A stretch of 64,000 nucleotides of DNA from Psychrobacillus faecigallinarum (GCF_014836595.1 NZ_JACSQO010000001.1:310001-374000); one strand, 5' to 3'; counted from the first letter of the stretch, positions 44,276-54,014 are shown. A program made the numbers and translations. Notes: a model not told the origin generated them from the letters alone.

Positions 44276-46123
44276 CTATTCCTGATCTGCACTTTTCTTT
44301 TTCTTAGTTACACGTTCACGTTCACTTTTCTCTAAGATTTTTTTACGTAAGCGAATTGACTCTGGTGTTACTTCTAGATACTCATCGTCGCCTAGGAATT
44401 CTAAAGCTTCTTCAAGAGTTAAAATACGTGGGCGCTTAATAACATTAGTTTGGTCTTTATTTGCTGAACGGATATTTGTTTTTTGTTTCATTTTAGTGAT
44501 ATTTACAGTGATATCAGCATCACGAGTATTTTCACCAACAATCATACCTTCATAAATTTCAGTACCTGGTTCTACGAATAGTGTACCACGGTCTTCAATT
44601 TGCATCATACCATATGTTGTTGCTTTTCCTGTTTCCATAGAAACAAGTACACCTTGGTGACGTCCACCAACACGACCTGCAACTACTGGTTGGTAGCTAT
44701 CAAATGTATGGTTTATGATTCCGAATCCTTTAGTTAATGACATGAATTCAGTTGAATACCCGATTAATCCACGTGCAGGAACCATGAAGATCAGACGAAC
44801 TTGTCCGTTCCCACTGTTAATCATGTCTACCATTTCACCTTTACGTGTTCCCATAGACTCAATAATAGAACCTACGCTATCTTCTGGTACATCAATTTGT
44901 ACACGCTCAACTGGTTCACATTTCCTACCATCAATTTCACGAATGATAACTTCTGGTTTAGAAACTTGAATTTCATAGCCTTCACGACGCATATTTTCTA
45001 TTAAGATAGATAAATGTAGTTCTCCACGGCCTGAAACAACCCAAGCATCTGGCGAATCTGTATCTTCTACTCGTAGAGATACATCTGTTTGAAGCTGTGA
45101 ACGAAGACGTTCTTCAATTTTACGTGATGTAACCCATTTACCTTCACGACCAGCAAACGGAGAATTGTTTGTTAAGAAAGTCATTTGTAAAGTTGGTTCA
45201 TCGATACGTAATGGTGTTAATGCGTCAGGATGATCAGTAGGACAAACTGTTTCCCCTACGTTAATCTCTTCCATACCTGATACTGCGATTAAATCACCAG
45301 CTTTTGCTGTTTGAATTTCTTCACGTTTTAAACCGAAGAAACCAAATAATTTTGTAACTCGGTAGTTTTTAACTTTGCCATCTAATTTCATCAATGAAAC
45401 TTGTTGACCAACTTCAATTGTTCCGCGGAACACACGGCCAATACCGATACGTCCTACATAATCATTATAGTCCAGTAATGCAACTTGGAACTGTAAAGGT
45501 TCGTCTGAATTGTCAACTGGCGCTGGAATAGATTCAATAATTTTTTCAAATAGACACTTCATATCTTCTTCTTGATTTGCAGGGTCTGCATCTAAAGAAG
45601 CAGTTCCGTTCACACCAGAAGCATAAACTACTGGGAAGTCTAATTGATCGTCATCTGCACCTAACTCGATGAAAAGTTCTAAAACTTCATCTACTACTTC
45701 TAGTGGACGAGCAGAATCTTTATCAACTTTGTTAACTACAACGATAGGTGTTAATTTTTGTTCTAATGCTTTCTTCAATACAAAACGTGTTTGAGGCATA
45801 CAACCTTCATATGCATCTACTACTAGTAAAACACCATCTACCATTTTTAAGATACGCTCTACTTCACCACCAAAATCGGCATGTCCAGGTGTATCCAAAA
45901 TGTTAATGCGTGTGTCATGATAATTTACAGCTGTGTTTTTTGCTAATATAGTAATCCCACGCTCGCGTTCGATGTCGTTTGAATCCATTGCTCTTTCGTC
46001 AACGTGTTCATTTGAACGGAACGTTCCAGATTGTTTTAATAATTGATCGACTAATGTCGTTTTTCCGTGGTCAACGTGTGCTATAATAGCTATGTTTCTT
46101 AAATCTTGACGTAATTTTGTCAT
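44276..46123 (-). CDS. typA: Translational GTPase TypA/BipA
   Basis: Ribosome-binding GTPase of the EF-G family involved in ribosome assembly and stress or cold growth. It has 615 residues with G1 AHVDHGKTT (near 15), G2 RERGITI, G3 DTPGHADF, G4 [10 protein letters not shown] and G5. Domains II, III and V follow, then the BipA-specific C-terminal domain with [32 protein letters not shown] wording split across 490-530. The tail is strongly basic (KKKK). Confidence 0.98.
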   Translation of the reverse strand: MTKLRQDLRNIAIIAHVDHGKTTLVDQLLKQSGTFRSNEHVDERAMDSNDIERERGITILAKNTAVNYHDTRINILDTPGHADFGGEVERILKMVDGVLLVVDAYEGCMPQTRFVLKKALEQKLTPIVVVNKVDKDSARPLEVVDEVLELFIELGADDDQLDFPVVYASGVNGTASLDADPANQEEDMKCLFEKIIESIPAPVDNSDEPLQFQVALLDYNDYVGRIGIGRVFRGTIEVGQQVSLMKLDGKVKNYRVTKLFGFFGLKREEIQTAKAGDLIAVSGMEEINVGETVCPTDHPDALTPLRIDEPTLQMTFLTNNSPFAGREGKWVTSRKIEERLRSQLQTDVSLRVEDTDSPDAWVVSGRGELHLSILIENMRREGYEIQVSKPEVIIREIDGRKCEPVERVQIDVPEDSVGSIIESMGTRKGEMVDMINSGNGQVRLIFMVPARGLIGYSTEFMSLTKGFGIINHTFDSYQPVVAGRVGGRHQGVLVSMETGKATTYGMMQIEDRGTLFVEPGTEIYEGMIVGENTRDADITVNITKMKQKTNIRSANKDQTNVIKRPRILTLEEALEFLGDDEYLEVTPESIRLRKKILEKSERERVTKKKKSADQE

Positions 46124-46226
46124 ATTTCCACTCCATATTCTTTTTTCATGTCCATAACTGTGCTATTATAACACAAGTGGAACTAAAGTTATATTATTTT
46201 TCATTATTTTCTTGGGGGTAATTGTT

Positions 46227-46415
46227 TTGGGTAACATAAAATGGGTTTTTGTATTGTTTTCTTTAGGCGCAATGTTGTCTATGGGTTTAATAGGAATTGC
46301 AATTGCATTACGTAATATTCCGTTGGCTTTACTGTTTTTAGTATTGTTATTTGTTGTAATGGGATTTGGCTTTAAAACGAAAAAGAAAATGCGTGAACAA
46401 GGATTATTAGAATAA
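46227..46415 (+). CDS. ylaF: YlaF family small membrane protein (DUF5325)
   Basis: A 62-residue protein with two membrane helices (about 5-24 and 31-49) and a basic KTKKKMREQG tail, matching YlaF/DUF5325; function unknown. TTG at 46227 is chosen because GGGGG lies 8 nt upstream and the length equals that of family members. A longer reading starts inside the ribosome site. It is divergent from typA. Confidence 0.82.
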   Translation: MGNIKWVFVLFSLGAMLSMGLIGIAIALRNIPLALLFLVLLFVVMGFGFKTKKKMREQGLLE

Positions 46416-46733
46416 CTAAAGCATTCGCAACTTTTAGTGCCACATCTCCTCATTTCAGGTAGACTTGCACTTAATCTATATTAGATTCGCATAACCTTTG
46501 AGAGGCTGTTCATGGCTTAAGTCATGAATAGCCTCTTTTTAGTATGAATTTTACCCTTCCAGCTACAACTCGGAGAACCAGCTAAAAGATAATTTAGTTA
46601 ATAAGGTCTATTTTGCTTTAGTGATAGCTTTTCGTTTCTCATGCGAAACACTTCCATCTAAAGTGGAAAGCAACTGTTGATTGTTCATGCTTAGTTCTAA
46701 ATTCTCAAAACCGTAATAAGTCTGTTTTTCATA
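46416..46733. other. Intergenic region after ylaF
   Basis: A 318-bp convergent gap. It holds the ylaF terminator at 46501-46541. I see no coding frame or further motif in the rest, and no clear terminator for the convergent yktC gene. Confidence 0.4.
46501..46541 (+). terminator. Intrinsic terminator downstream of ylaF
   Basis: AGAGGCTgTTCATG and CATGAATAGCCTCT form a long stem with one mismatch, followed by TTTTT. It lies 85 nt after the stop. Confidence 0.8.
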
Positions 46734-47525
46734 TTACTTTAAAATAATATATTTTGATAACAGTTGTTCATGAAGATTAGGTTTAGAAACTATAAAAGAA
46801 TTTTGTTTTAACAGATTTATAGGTTCGTTAGATAAGGTAGTGACAATAGCTCCTACTTCTTTTGCTACTACCATACCACCAGCTATGTCCCAAGGTGAGA
46901 GTCTCATGGACATATAGGCGTCTAGTCTTCCAGTTGCAACATATGCAATCTCAATAGCTGCCGACCCAAATGATCTAGTACCTCTAGCTGTTTGCATTAG
47001 TTCTATCATTTGATCATGTTGGACAAATTTGTTTGGAATAACCCAGCTTGCGTTAACTCCAATTATGGATTTCTCTACACTAGCTTTTTCAAGCATAGGG
47101 ATTCTCACATCATTCAAATACGCACCCTGTCCTTGAGCTGCACTTATTAAATCATCATCCATTACATTGTAAATGTAGCCGAATATTCCTTCACCGTCCT
47201 TGTAGATACCTAAGGATATGGCAAAGTTTTTCTTGAAGTGTATAAAGTTTGTAGTCCCATCTATAGGATCTAGCATCCAAACATAGCCGTCCAAATTATC
47301 TATCTTGTCACCAAAGCCTTCCTCTCCAAATATACGATGGTCTGGAAAATCACTTTTTATATGTCGAATAAAAAATTTTTCCGTTTCTTTGTCTATATTA
47401 GTAACCAAATCATTCGCTTCTGATTTAGATTCGATGATAAGTTCTTCAGAAAATGAACTTCTTATTTGAATAGCCGCTTGTTTAATCAATGATTTTGCAT
47501 ATTTGTCTAGCATATGTATGTTCAT
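46734..47525 (-). CDS. yktC: Inositol monophosphatase family protein (YktC)
   Basis: Mg-dependent phosphatase of the IMPase superfamily, 263 residues. Metal ligands are in GEEGFGD (near 69), LDPIDGTTNFIH (near 87) and SPWDIAGGMVV (near 210). B. subtilis YktC has inositol monophosphatase activity; here the physiological substrate could equally be another sugar phosphate or a 3'-phosphonucleotide. It is monocistronic, as the upstream gene has its own terminator. Confidence 0.88.
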   Translation of the reverse strand: MNIHMLDKYAKSLIKQAAIQIRSSFSEELIIESKSEANDLVTNIDKETEKFFIRHIKSDFPDHRIFGEEGFGDKIDNLDGYVWMLDPIDGTTNFIHFKKNFAISLGIYKDGEGIFGYIYNVMDDDLISAAQGQGAYLNDVRIPMLEKASVEKSIIGVNASWVIPNKFVQHDQMIELMQTARGTRSFGSAAIEIAYVATGRLDAYMSMRLSPWDIAGGMVVAKEVGAIVTTLSNEPINLLKQNSFIVSKPNLHEQLLSKYIILK

Positions 47526-47614
47526 AAATGCACCCCTTTTAATATTTCCCTAGTTATAACTAGTTCATCTGTTTTATATTTTCTTCCAAATGATCAGTCT
47601 AGTATAAGTATAAA

Positions 47615-47656
47615 GAAAAAAACACCGGCTGTCTTTTTAATTAGCTGGTGTTTTTT
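47615..47656 (-). terminator. Intrinsic terminator after the ykzI-like gene
   Basis: AAAACACC plus GCT pairs with AGC plus GGTGTTTT across a 16-nt loop. T-runs are present on both strands. Confidence 0.72.
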
Positions 47657-47680
47657 CATGGCACTATTGGAGAATTCAAT

Positions 47681-47878
47681 TTACGTAAACGCATTTAATT
47701 CATCCAGTGACTTGTGAAGCTCTGACAATTGCATCTTCGCATCTTTAATCTCTTCTTCATTTCCATCTTGCATTGCATCATATAAAGTGGCTAATTGGTA
47801 ATCCAACTCTAATTTTAGCGTTTGAATTTTTTCCTTTTCCATATCATATTTACGAATAATATGCACAACCTGTTTCAT
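47681..47878 (-). CDS. Small coiled-coil protein (YkzI-like)
   Basis: A 65-residue, highly charged helical protein with heptad leucines (KIQTLKLELDYQLATLYDAM and KMQLSELHKSLDELN), so probably a coiled coil. The length and the place between yktB and yktC match B. subtilis YkzI; function unknown. ATG at 47878 has GGAGAGGTG upstream, which rules out the longer GTG reading. Divergent from yktB. Confidence 0.7.
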   Translation of the reverse strand: MKQVVHIIRKYDMEKEKIQTLKLELDYQLATLYDAMQDGNEEEIKDAKMQLSELHKSLDELNAFT

Positions 47879-48027
47879 AGTTAACACCTCTCCATTATTT
47901 TATCGTAATATTCGGAACTTTTATCTTACATTATGCTATAAATTGAATTGTGTTAATAAAAACTACTTACAAGATTTTTACCCAAAAATCCGCTAAAATA
48001 AACATAGAAATTGAAAGGAGTTAATAT

Positions 48028-48657
48028 ATGAGTAAAACTTTCTGGCAAGATAAAGATTTTGAAGTGTTTCAAATCGAAGGATTAGAAAATAGAATGACTG
48101 CGCTTATAGAGAATGTTCGACCTAAATTTGAAGAATTAGGTAAACAATATAGCCTTTATTTTTCAGGAGTATTAGGAGATGAATATTATAGTCATGTAGC
48201 TAAGCATGCTCGACGATCTGTTAACCCTCCAAAGGATAGCTGGGTTGCATTTGCTCCTTACAAAATAGGATATAAGGCGCTGCCACACTTCCAAATTGGA
48301 TTATGGGGTACGCATTTATTTATTATAGTAGCAGTTATTTACGAAGCACCCGATAAAGTGGCAATTGCAGAGCGCCTCCTTCGAAAAAAGAGTCTATTTA
48401 AAAAGCTGCCAAATGATTTTATCGTTTCAGGGGATCATATGAAGCCTGAGGCTACTTCTATAAAGGATATTACTCCAAAGGATTTTGAAGAACTTCTAAC
48501 GCGCCTTAGAGACGTTAAGAAGGGTGAATTTTTGGTTGGCCGTCACATTCCTAAAGAACAAGCGGTTAAATTAACAGAGGAAGAGTTATTCCAGTTAGTA
48601 GAAAATACATTTGAACAACTTCTTCCCATTTACAAAACCATGATTAATTTAAAATAA
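48028..48657 (+). CDS. yktB: YktB family protein (DUF1054)
   Basis: A 209-residue protein of the DUF1054 family, opening FWQDKDFEVFQIEGLENRMTALIE. HARRSVNPPKDSWVAFAPYKIGYKALPHFQIGLW spans about residues 60-95, and PKDFEELLTRLRDVKKGEFLVGR lies near 150. The function is unknown; members are conserved beside yktA and yktC. Ribosome site AAAGGAG lies 9 nt before the ATG. Confidence 0.92.
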   Translation: MSKTFWQDKDFEVFQIEGLENRMTALIENVRPKFEELGKQYSLYFSGVLGDEYYSHVAKHARRSVNPPKDSWVAFAPYKIGYKALPHFQIGLWGTHLFIIVAVIYEAPDKVAIAERLLRKKSLFKKLPNDFIVSGDHMKPEATSIKDITPKDFEELLTRLRDVKKGEFLVGRHIPKEQAVKLTEEELFQLVENTFEQLLPIYKTMINLK

Positions 48658-48663
48658 GAAAGC

Positions 48664-48690
48664 TATCCCTCCACTCTGGAGGGATTTAAT
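48664..48690. terminator. Bidirectional terminator between yktB and yktA
   Basis: ATCCCTCC (48665-48672) pairs with GGAGGGAT (48678-48685) around a 5-nt loop, with T-rich sequence after it on the plus strand. Confidence 0.75.
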
Positions 48691-48960
48691 TTATCCTTTA
48701 ATAATTGATTCGCTTCCTTGTTCTTTCATTTTTTTTATTATTGGAAAGCTTGCATAGCCACTTTCTTTTTCAAATTCACGAAAATAAGTTTTTTCTTCGG
48801 CTATGGAAGGAACTATTTCTTTAAAGCGACGATATTTTTTCATAAGATCTTCTCGCTTAATTCCTTTCTCATATGCGTTTTCAATTGCTTCAAAAAACTG
48901 TACTACATCTACAATTTCTTCTGTAGACCAATCTAACGAAAAAGGGTATGTGTATTCCAT
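48691..48960 (-). CDS. yktA: UPF0223 family protein YktA
   Basis: An 89-residue protein opening [27 protein letters not shown], followed by the conserved basic [12 protein letters not shown] and [17 protein letters not shown]. This is UPF0223, of unknown function. ATG at 48960 has GGAGAG upstream; the longer reading overlaps the preceding gene. It lies 11 nt after the nitronate monooxygenase gene, so the two are probably co-transcribed. Confidence 0.92.
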   Translation of the reverse strand: MEYTYPFSLDWSTEEIVDVVQFFEAIENAYEKGIKREDLMKKYRRFKEIVPSIAEEKTYFREFEKESGYASFPIIKKMKEQGSESIIKG

Positions 48961-48971
48961 TTTCAACTCTC

Positions 48972-49931
48972 CTATAATTTCCATTTTTTTCTAATGTCCA
49001 TTGCCTCAACTACCATTCGATCGATTAACTCTTTAGTAGTTGGGATGTCATGAATCATACCTATGACCTGGCCTGCCCATGCAAAACCCTGGTCCTCTAA
49101 TCCCTTATAAATAAATTGTTTGTTCGCTTCTCCACTAATATGTTGCTTCAAATGCTCATATGATGGATTTTCCTTTTCCATAGAAAGAATGGTTTCTGTC
49201 CACTCGTTTCGAATGGCTCGTGCTGGTGATCCCAACTCTTTTTTAATAACAACTGTGTCAGTTTCTTCTTTAGTTAATATGGCATTTTTATAAGCTTCTG
49301 ATGCATGGACGCATTCTCTCGTTGCGATAAAACGAGTACCCATCTCTATTCCTTCTGCGCCAAGAGCATGAGCAGCCATCCACCCTCTACCATCTCCGAT
49401 ACCACCAGAAGCAATTACAGGGATATTCACGGCATCCACTACTTGCGGGATAAGAACCATCGTGCCGACGTCATCTCTCCCTAGATGCCCTCCTCCTTCT
49501 TGACCTACAACCATTACTGCATCTGCTCCTAGTTGTTCAGCTTTTTGAGCTTGCCGCTTGGAAGCAACCAGCACCAACTTCTTAATATCTGTCTTTGCCA
49601 ATTTTTCTAAAATAGGTGCCGGGTTGCCTCCAGTCATGGAAATTACTGGCACCTTTTCATCAATAGCTATTTGAAGCATATGCTCATAGGGTCTGCCTGT
49701 TTGACCAATAGCAAAATTTACTCCAAAAGGTTTTTCTGTTTGCTCTCTCACTTTATTAATCTCTTGGCGAAGCTCATCCGGCGTTGAGAGACTCATAGCT
49801 GTTATCTGACCTAATCCCCCTGCTTCCGATACTGCCACACAAAGCTCTGAGTATGCAAGATATGCTAGTCCACCCTGCACGATTGGATACTCAATTCCCA
49901 ATAGATCTGTGACTCTTGTTTGAAATGACAT
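48972..49931 (-). CDS. Nitronate monooxygenase (2-nitropropane dioxygenase family, FMN)
   Basis: FMN-dependent TIM-barrel oxidoreductase of 319 residues. It shows [29 protein letters not shown] at the N-terminus, [25 protein letters not shown] near 140, and the phosphate-binding [34 protein letters not shown] region. Members oxidise toxic nitronates; relatives include FabK enoyl-ACP reductases, which cannot be fully excluded. It shares a transcript with yktA. Confidence 0.85.
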   Translation of the reverse strand: MSFQTRVTDLLGIEYPIVQGGLAYLAYSELCVAVSEAGGLGQITAMSLSTPDELRQEINKVREQTEKPFGVNFAIGQTGRPYEHMLQIAIDEKVPVISMTGGNPAPILEKLAKTDIKKLVLVASKRQAQKAEQLGADAVMVVGQEGGGHLGRDDVGTMVLIPQVVDAVNIPVIASGGIGDGRGWMAAHALGAEGIEMGTRFIATRECVHASEAYKNAILTKEETDTVVIKKELGSPARAIRNEWTETILSMEKENPSYEHLKQHISGEANKQFIYKGLEDQGFAWAGQVIGMIHDIPTTKELIDRMVVEAMDIRKKWKL

Positions 49932-50411
49932 TACTTAGCCCTCCCCTTTTATACTAGTGTAAAGATATTTTAAAAAGGATTCAATTGATCTATATCCTAA
50001 AGTAGGGTATCTCCAATATTTGTTTTAGGTGGATATTCCGATTTAATTTAAAAGTATTAATGTATTTATTTAATTTTCGCCTCAGTTATTAATTAATTCA
50101 TTTACATATTAAAAACCAACACTTTTTTGACACCTGTGGGATGAGTAATCTCTCACACCCTCGGAAAGTGACCGCAGAAAGCGCAAATCAGCTATTTTTT
50201 ATTCATATATTATTAATTTTCTCCTATTGCCCATGTTTTTTACAATTCAATTTAATTATGAAATTGAATCATTAACTAAATTTTGATGTTTTTTATAGTA
50301 ATAAATTTCCTTAAATGCTATAATTCATTTGTTTTAAAATAGCATCTACGTCTCTATAACTACTAGGATCGTTTACATGCGCAAAATTTTAAATTAGAGG
50401 TGGTATGAACG
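49932..50411. other. Intergenic region upstream of speA
   Basis: A 480-bp gap between divergent genes. It holds a decayed repeat element (50159-50200) and a 9-bp inverted repeat ATTCAATTT-N7-AAATTGAAT (50245-50269). A TATAAT lies near 50320 but no good -35 accompanies it. I see no coding frame. Confidence 0.45.
50159..50200 (-). repeat. Degenerate dispersed intergenic element, copy B
   Basis: On the minus strand AAAAAATAGCT (50200-50190) is followed by CTTTCCGAGG (50168-50159), 32 nt start to start. These are the same blocks and spacing as copy A at 23262-23304. Confidence 0.5.
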
Positions 50412-51881
50412 TTGTCACAATTAGAAACTCCTATCTTCGATGCGCTATTAAAGCATCGAAATCGTCATCCAATTCAATTCCATATTCCTGGTCATAAAAA
50501 AGGGAAAGGAATGGACCCTGCATTTCGAGAGTTTGTTGGAGATAATGTACTTTCAATCGATTTGATAAACATTGCCCCATTAGATGATTTACATTCGCCT
50601 AAGGGAGCTATAAAAAAAGCTCAACATTTAGCCGCAGAGGCCTTTGGGGCAGATGAAACTTTTTTCTCCGTTCAAGGAACGAGCGGAGCTATTATGACTA
50701 TGATACTTACTATTTGTGGACCTGGAGATAAGATTCTCGTTCCACGAAATGTGCATAAATCCATTATGTCTGCCATCGTATTTGCCGGTGCTATACCTGT
50801 ATTTATACACCCTGAGGTAGATAAAGAGCTTGGTGTTTCCCATGGCATATCTGTTGAATCCGTAGAAAAAGCGATAGAAGCGCATCCGGATGCAAAAGGT
50901 TTACTTGTAATTAATCCTACCTATTTTGGACTAGCTGCTGATTTAAAGAGAATCGTAGATATATCACATGAAAAAGGTATTCCTGTAGTAGTTGATGAAG
51001 CTCACGGAGTACATATCCACTTCCATGACGACCTTCCAATTTCAGCTATGGCTGCAGGTGCTGATATGGCTGCTACGTCTGTACACAAACTAGGCGGATC
51101 TATGACACAAAGCTCGGTCCTTAATGTAAGAGAAGGCTTAGTATCAGCTAAAAGGGTGCAATCCATTCTTTCCATGCTTACAACAACTTCTACATCCTAT
51201 CCTCTTTTAGCATCATTGGATACGGCTAGAAGACAATTAGCTATACATGGTGAGGATTTAATAGGTGAAGCAATAACAATTGCCGAGGAAACTCGTAGAC
51301 GAATAAATGAAATTGAGCATATTCATTGCGTTGGCAGAGAAATATTACAAAGCTCAGCTACTTATGATATTGATCCAACTAAGCTTCTTATTAGCGTGAA
51401 AAATTTAGGAATCACAGGATTTGAAGCAGAAATTTGGCTCCGAGAAAAAGCAAATATCGAAGTAGAACTCTCAGATTTATATAATATTCTATGCCTCATT
51501 ACTCTTGGGGATACGAAAAAAGAAACAGATATGCTTGTTAATGCTTTATCGCGTATGGTGGTTGCCCATGAATCTGAAGCAACCATAGTAGAGTCATCTG
51601 TAACCCTGCCTGATATTCCTGGACTAGCAATGTCTCCTCGTGATGCTTTCTACGCAGAAACTGAATCTATCCCATTATTAGAGGCAAGTGGTAGGATTTC
51701 TGCAGAATTCGTAATGGTTTACCCTCCTGGGATTCCAATTTTTATTCCCGGGGAAATAATCACACCTGGGAACATTGACTATATTCAAATAAATTTAAAG
51801 GCTGGATTGCCAGTTCAAGGTCCAGAGGACGACACTTTAGAAATGATTCATGTGATTAAAGAGCATCAAGCAATTATTTGA
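50412..51881 (+). CDS. speA: Arginine/lysine/ornithine decarboxylase family protein (SpeA-like)
   Basis: PLP-dependent fold-type I decarboxylase of 489 residues, the B. subtilis SpeA length. Signatures are FHIPGHKKGKGMD near residue 23, VQGTSGAIMTMI near 83, VVDEAHGVHIHF near 195 and the Schiff-base lysine in ATSVHKLGGSMTQSS near 227. A C-terminal ornithine decarboxylase-like domain has YPPGIPIFIPGE. Arginine decarboxylase activity, starting polyamine synthesis, is inferred from the family and synteny; lysine or ornithine are possible. TTG start at 50412 with AGAGGTGG 8 nt upstream. Confidence 0.87.
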   Translation: MSQLETPIFDALLKHRNRHPIQFHIPGHKKGKGMDPAFREFVGDNVLSIDLINIAPLDDLHSPKGAIKKAQHLAAEAFGADETFFSVQGTSGAIMTMILTICGPGDKILVPRNVHKSIMSAIVFAGAIPVFIHPEVDKELGVSHGISVESVEKAIEAHPDAKGLLVINPTYFGLAADLKRIVDISHEKGIPVVVDEAHGVHIHFHDDLPISAMAAGADMAATSVHKLGGSMTQSSVLNVREGLVSAKRVQSILSMLTTTSTSYPLLASLDTARRQLAIHGEDLIGEAITIAEETRRRINEIEHIHCVGREILQSSATYDIDPTKLLISVKNLGITGFEAEIWLREKANIEVELSDLYNILCLITLGDTKKETDMLVNALSRMVVAHESEATIVESSVTLPDIPGLAMSPRDAFYAETESIPLLEASGRISAEFVMVYPPGIPIFIPGEIITPGNIDYIQINLKAGLPVQGPEDDTLEMIHVIKEHQAII

Positions 51882-51893
51882 ACACACTAATCT

Positions 51894-51934
51894 AAAACAG
51901 CCATTTGACTACTGTCAAATGACTGTTTTATTTA
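51894..51934 (+). terminator. Intrinsic terminator after speA
   Basis: AAAACAG plus CATTTGAC pairs with GTCAAATG plus CTGTTTT (51894-51929), with one internal mismatch, followed by T-rich sequence. Confidence 0.85.
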
Positions 51935-51956
51935 ATACAAAATAATTTTACTCTCA

Positions 51957-52634
51957 TTAAAAAATTATAAGCGCAAATATCGGACATATAAAGGCTCCTA
52001 ATATAGCGCTAAGAGTCATCGCTACCGATCCCATAGTCATCGTTTCTTCCCCGTATTCTGCCAGCTTAGATAAGCCTATTCCATGGGATGCACTTCCTAC
52101 AGAGATTCCTCTACCAATTGCGGTATCTATCCTACATAATTTAAATAGAAAAGATCCTGTTAATGCTCCTATTAAACCAGCTAAAATGACAAAAACCGCT
52201 GTCAAAGCAGGGATTCCTCCAATTGATTCACTGATTGGCATAGCAATCGGAGACGTAATGGACTTTGGTAATAAGGATCTTTGAAGAAAATCCTCAAAGG
52301 ACATCAGTTTAGATAAGATAGCAATACTAATAAGTCCTGAAAGCATTGCTACTGTAACGCCTAATATAATTGGAACTTTGTTTTTTATGATTTTTTCTCG
52401 TTGTGTATATAAAGGATAGGCCATCCCAACTACTGCAGGGCCTAGCATACCATCAATCCACTTAGCTCCCGACATATATGTATCATATGAAACTCCAGAT
52501 AAACTTAAGATAACTACCAAAACAATAGTAGTAGTTAATATTGGTAGCAACAAAGGATACGTAAATCTTCTATAGACAAAGGTCATTCCGATAAAAATGA
52601 GAATTGTCGCTATAATCATTCCTATAGCAATCAT
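51957..52634 (-). CDS. lrgB: LrgB/CidB family membrane protein
   Basis: A 225-residue LrgB family protein with about seven membrane segments. Conserved wording includes KSITSPIAMPISESIGGIPALTAVFVILAGLIGA near 122-156 and SVGSASHGIGLSKLAEYGEETMTMGSVAM near 175. Partners LrgA and LrgB modulate murein hydrolase activity in staphylococci and import pyruvate in B. subtilis (PftAB). Its start overlaps the end of the upstream lrgA gene by 4 nt. Confidence 0.87.
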   Translation of the reverse strand: MIAIGMIIATILIFIGMTFVYRRFTYPLLLPILTTTIVLVVILSLSGVSYDTYMSGAKWIDGMLGPAVVGMAYPLYTQREKIIKNKVPIILGVTVAMLSGLISIAILSKLMSFEDFLQRSLLPKSITSPIAMPISESIGGIPALTAVFVILAGLIGALTGSFLFKLCRIDTAIGRGISVGSASHGIGLSKLAEYGEETMTMGSVAMTLSAILGAFICPIFALIIF

Positions 52635-53014
52635 TTAACATCCTCCTTTATCATTTTGCCTTCAATATATTGACATATTTTACCTGTCAATATAATAGTG
52701 ACCATGGTACTGATGATTAGTGCAAGAACAATCAATACTCCTGTGACTGAAAATAATTGAGGATAATCCATAATTCCAACAGTTGCAGGAACAAATAATA
52801 ACGCAAGAAAGGCAAGTAAAAAACCTGCTCCATCTTTTATAAAATTAACTGGAACTATTTTTAGTAGGAGACATGCAAGTAGTATCAACAATCCAGCAAT
52901 ACTACCTGGGAACGAAAATGGCAGCAATCCCACAGTAAAAGATCCAAGTAGAAAGAATAAATATAGAATAATAACTTGAAAGATTATTTGAATTATTTTT
53001 GTGATTTTTTCCAT
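52631..53014 (-). CDS. lrgA: LrgA/CidA family holin-like protein
   Basis: A 127-residue CidA/LrgA family protein with four membrane helices, and the motif FSFPGSIAGLLILLACLLLKIVPVNFIKDGAGFLL typical of the family. Pyruvate transport or lysis control are the known roles of relatives. ATG at 53014 is separated from a strong GGAGGTGA by a perfect hairpin (53019-53045); a GTG two codons upstream lies partly in that hairpin. Translationally coupled to lrgB. Confidence 0.85.
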   Translation of the reverse strand: MEKITKIIQIIFQVIILYLFFLLGSFTVGLLPFSFPGSIAGLLILLACLLLKIVPVNFIKDGAGFLLAFLALLFVPATVGIMDYPQLFSVTGVLIVLALIISTMVTIILTGKICQYIEGKMIKEDVK

Positions 53015-53018
53015 ATAC

Positions 53019-53054
53019 ACTTTAAAAGTTTAAATCTTTTAAAGTTTCACCTCC
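53019..53054 (-). promoter_or_regulatory. Ribosome site and hairpin in the lrgA leader
   Basis: On the minus strand a full GGAGGTGA (53054-53047) is followed by a 27-nt perfect hairpin, ACTTTAAAAG-loop-CTTTTAAAGT (53045-53019), then GTAT and the ATG. Folded, the hairpin brings the ribosome site to about 6 nt from the start. Confidence 0.6.
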
Positions 53055-53108
53055 ACTAAACGATAATAGAAATTATTTTACGCCTTCTCTTTTAGTATGT
53101 CTATGTAA

Positions 53109-53141
53109 AGAAAAACACCTCTGTTAAACAAACAGAGGTGA
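53109..53141 (-). terminator. Intrinsic terminator after the polysaccharide deacetylase gene
   Basis: CACCTCTGTT (53116-53125) pairs perfectly with AACAGAGGTG (53131-53140), followed on the minus strand by TTTTTC. Confidence 0.9.
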
Positions 53142-53147
53142 AAGAAA

Positions 53148-53981
53148 TTATTCTTTTACTTTAATGGCATGTGGATCAATCAACTCGTACCCTTTTGCAC
53201 GTAATCCTTCTACAATTTGAGGTAAAGCTGCTAAAGTCCATTCACGGTCATGCATTAATAAATTTGCACCATCAACTAAGTACTCTGTATTAACCATTAT
53301 ATCTGCTAAACTAGTAGCCTCCATATATTGCTTTTCCCAATCGTAACCGTATGTCCAATTCATCAAGACCATACCTTCTTGTTCTACTAGAGATTTACTA
53401 AAATCAGTATTAACTCCAAAAGGTGCTCGGAAGAATTTAGGTTTCTCTCCAATCACTGATTCTACAGTCTCATTTACGTTTAATATTTCCTCTTGCTGTT
53501 GTTCTTCTGAACTATTTTTAAGGTTTGCATGAGTTTGTGTATGGTTTCCTATCTCAAATCCTAAATCAAAGATTTCCTTTAAGTTAGCTTTTTCTTCCTC
53601 TGAATCTATGAAATGACCATTCACAAAAAAGATTGCAGGAGCGTCAAGCTCTTTTAATACCTTCGCCATTTCTAAAGCATATTTATCAGGTGCATCATCA
53701 ATAGTTAAAAGGACCGCCTTAGGATTTGCATCTCCAATTGGTTTTATTGTCCAATTGGCTTCATTAATTTCATATTGTATTTCAGTAACAGGTTCTTCTA
53801 CAACTACTTCTTCTGCTGATTCAACTTCTTCCGTTTCCTCTTCTAATTCTGGTTGTTGGGTAACTTCTATTCTGTCGCCAACCTCTTTTTCAACCTCTGT
53901 CTCCTCTTCAGAGCATCCGGAGAGTAATAGTAATATTGCTGCGGGTAATAACCAAGTTGTAAGTTTCAATTTAATCACCAT
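53148..53981 (-). CDS. Polysaccharide deacetylase family lipoprotein
   Basis: A 277-residue lipoprotein: signal ending in the lipobox LLSGC (Cys near 23), an acidic Glu-rich linker (about 24-65) and a NodB-type deacetylase domain. Catalytic motifs are LTIDDAPD near residue 93 (metal aspartate), GNHTQTHANL near 145 (HxxxH), FFRAPFG near 182 and LLMHD near 240. The first motif has Ala where TFDDGP enzymes have Gly. It probably acts on cell-wall glycans at the outer face of the membrane; whether it is active needs assay. Alternative start GTG at 53978. Confidence 0.87.
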   Translation of the reverse strand: MVIKLKLTTWLLPAAILLLLSGCSEEETEVEKEVGDRIEVTQQPELEEETEEVESAEEVVVEEPVTEIQYEINEANWTIKPIGDANPKAVLLTIDDAPDKYALEMAKVLKELDAPAIFFVNGHFIDSEEEKANLKEIFDLGFEIGNHTQTHANLKNSSEEQQQEEILNVNETVESVIGEKPKFFRAPFGVNTDFSKSLVEQEGMVLMNWTYGYDWEKQYMEATSLADIMVNTEYLVDGANLLMHDREWTLAALPQIVEGLRAKGYELIDPHAIKVKE

Positions 53982-54014
53982 ATCCCTTCTATTTCCATTC
54001 TAACAGGCATAAGG

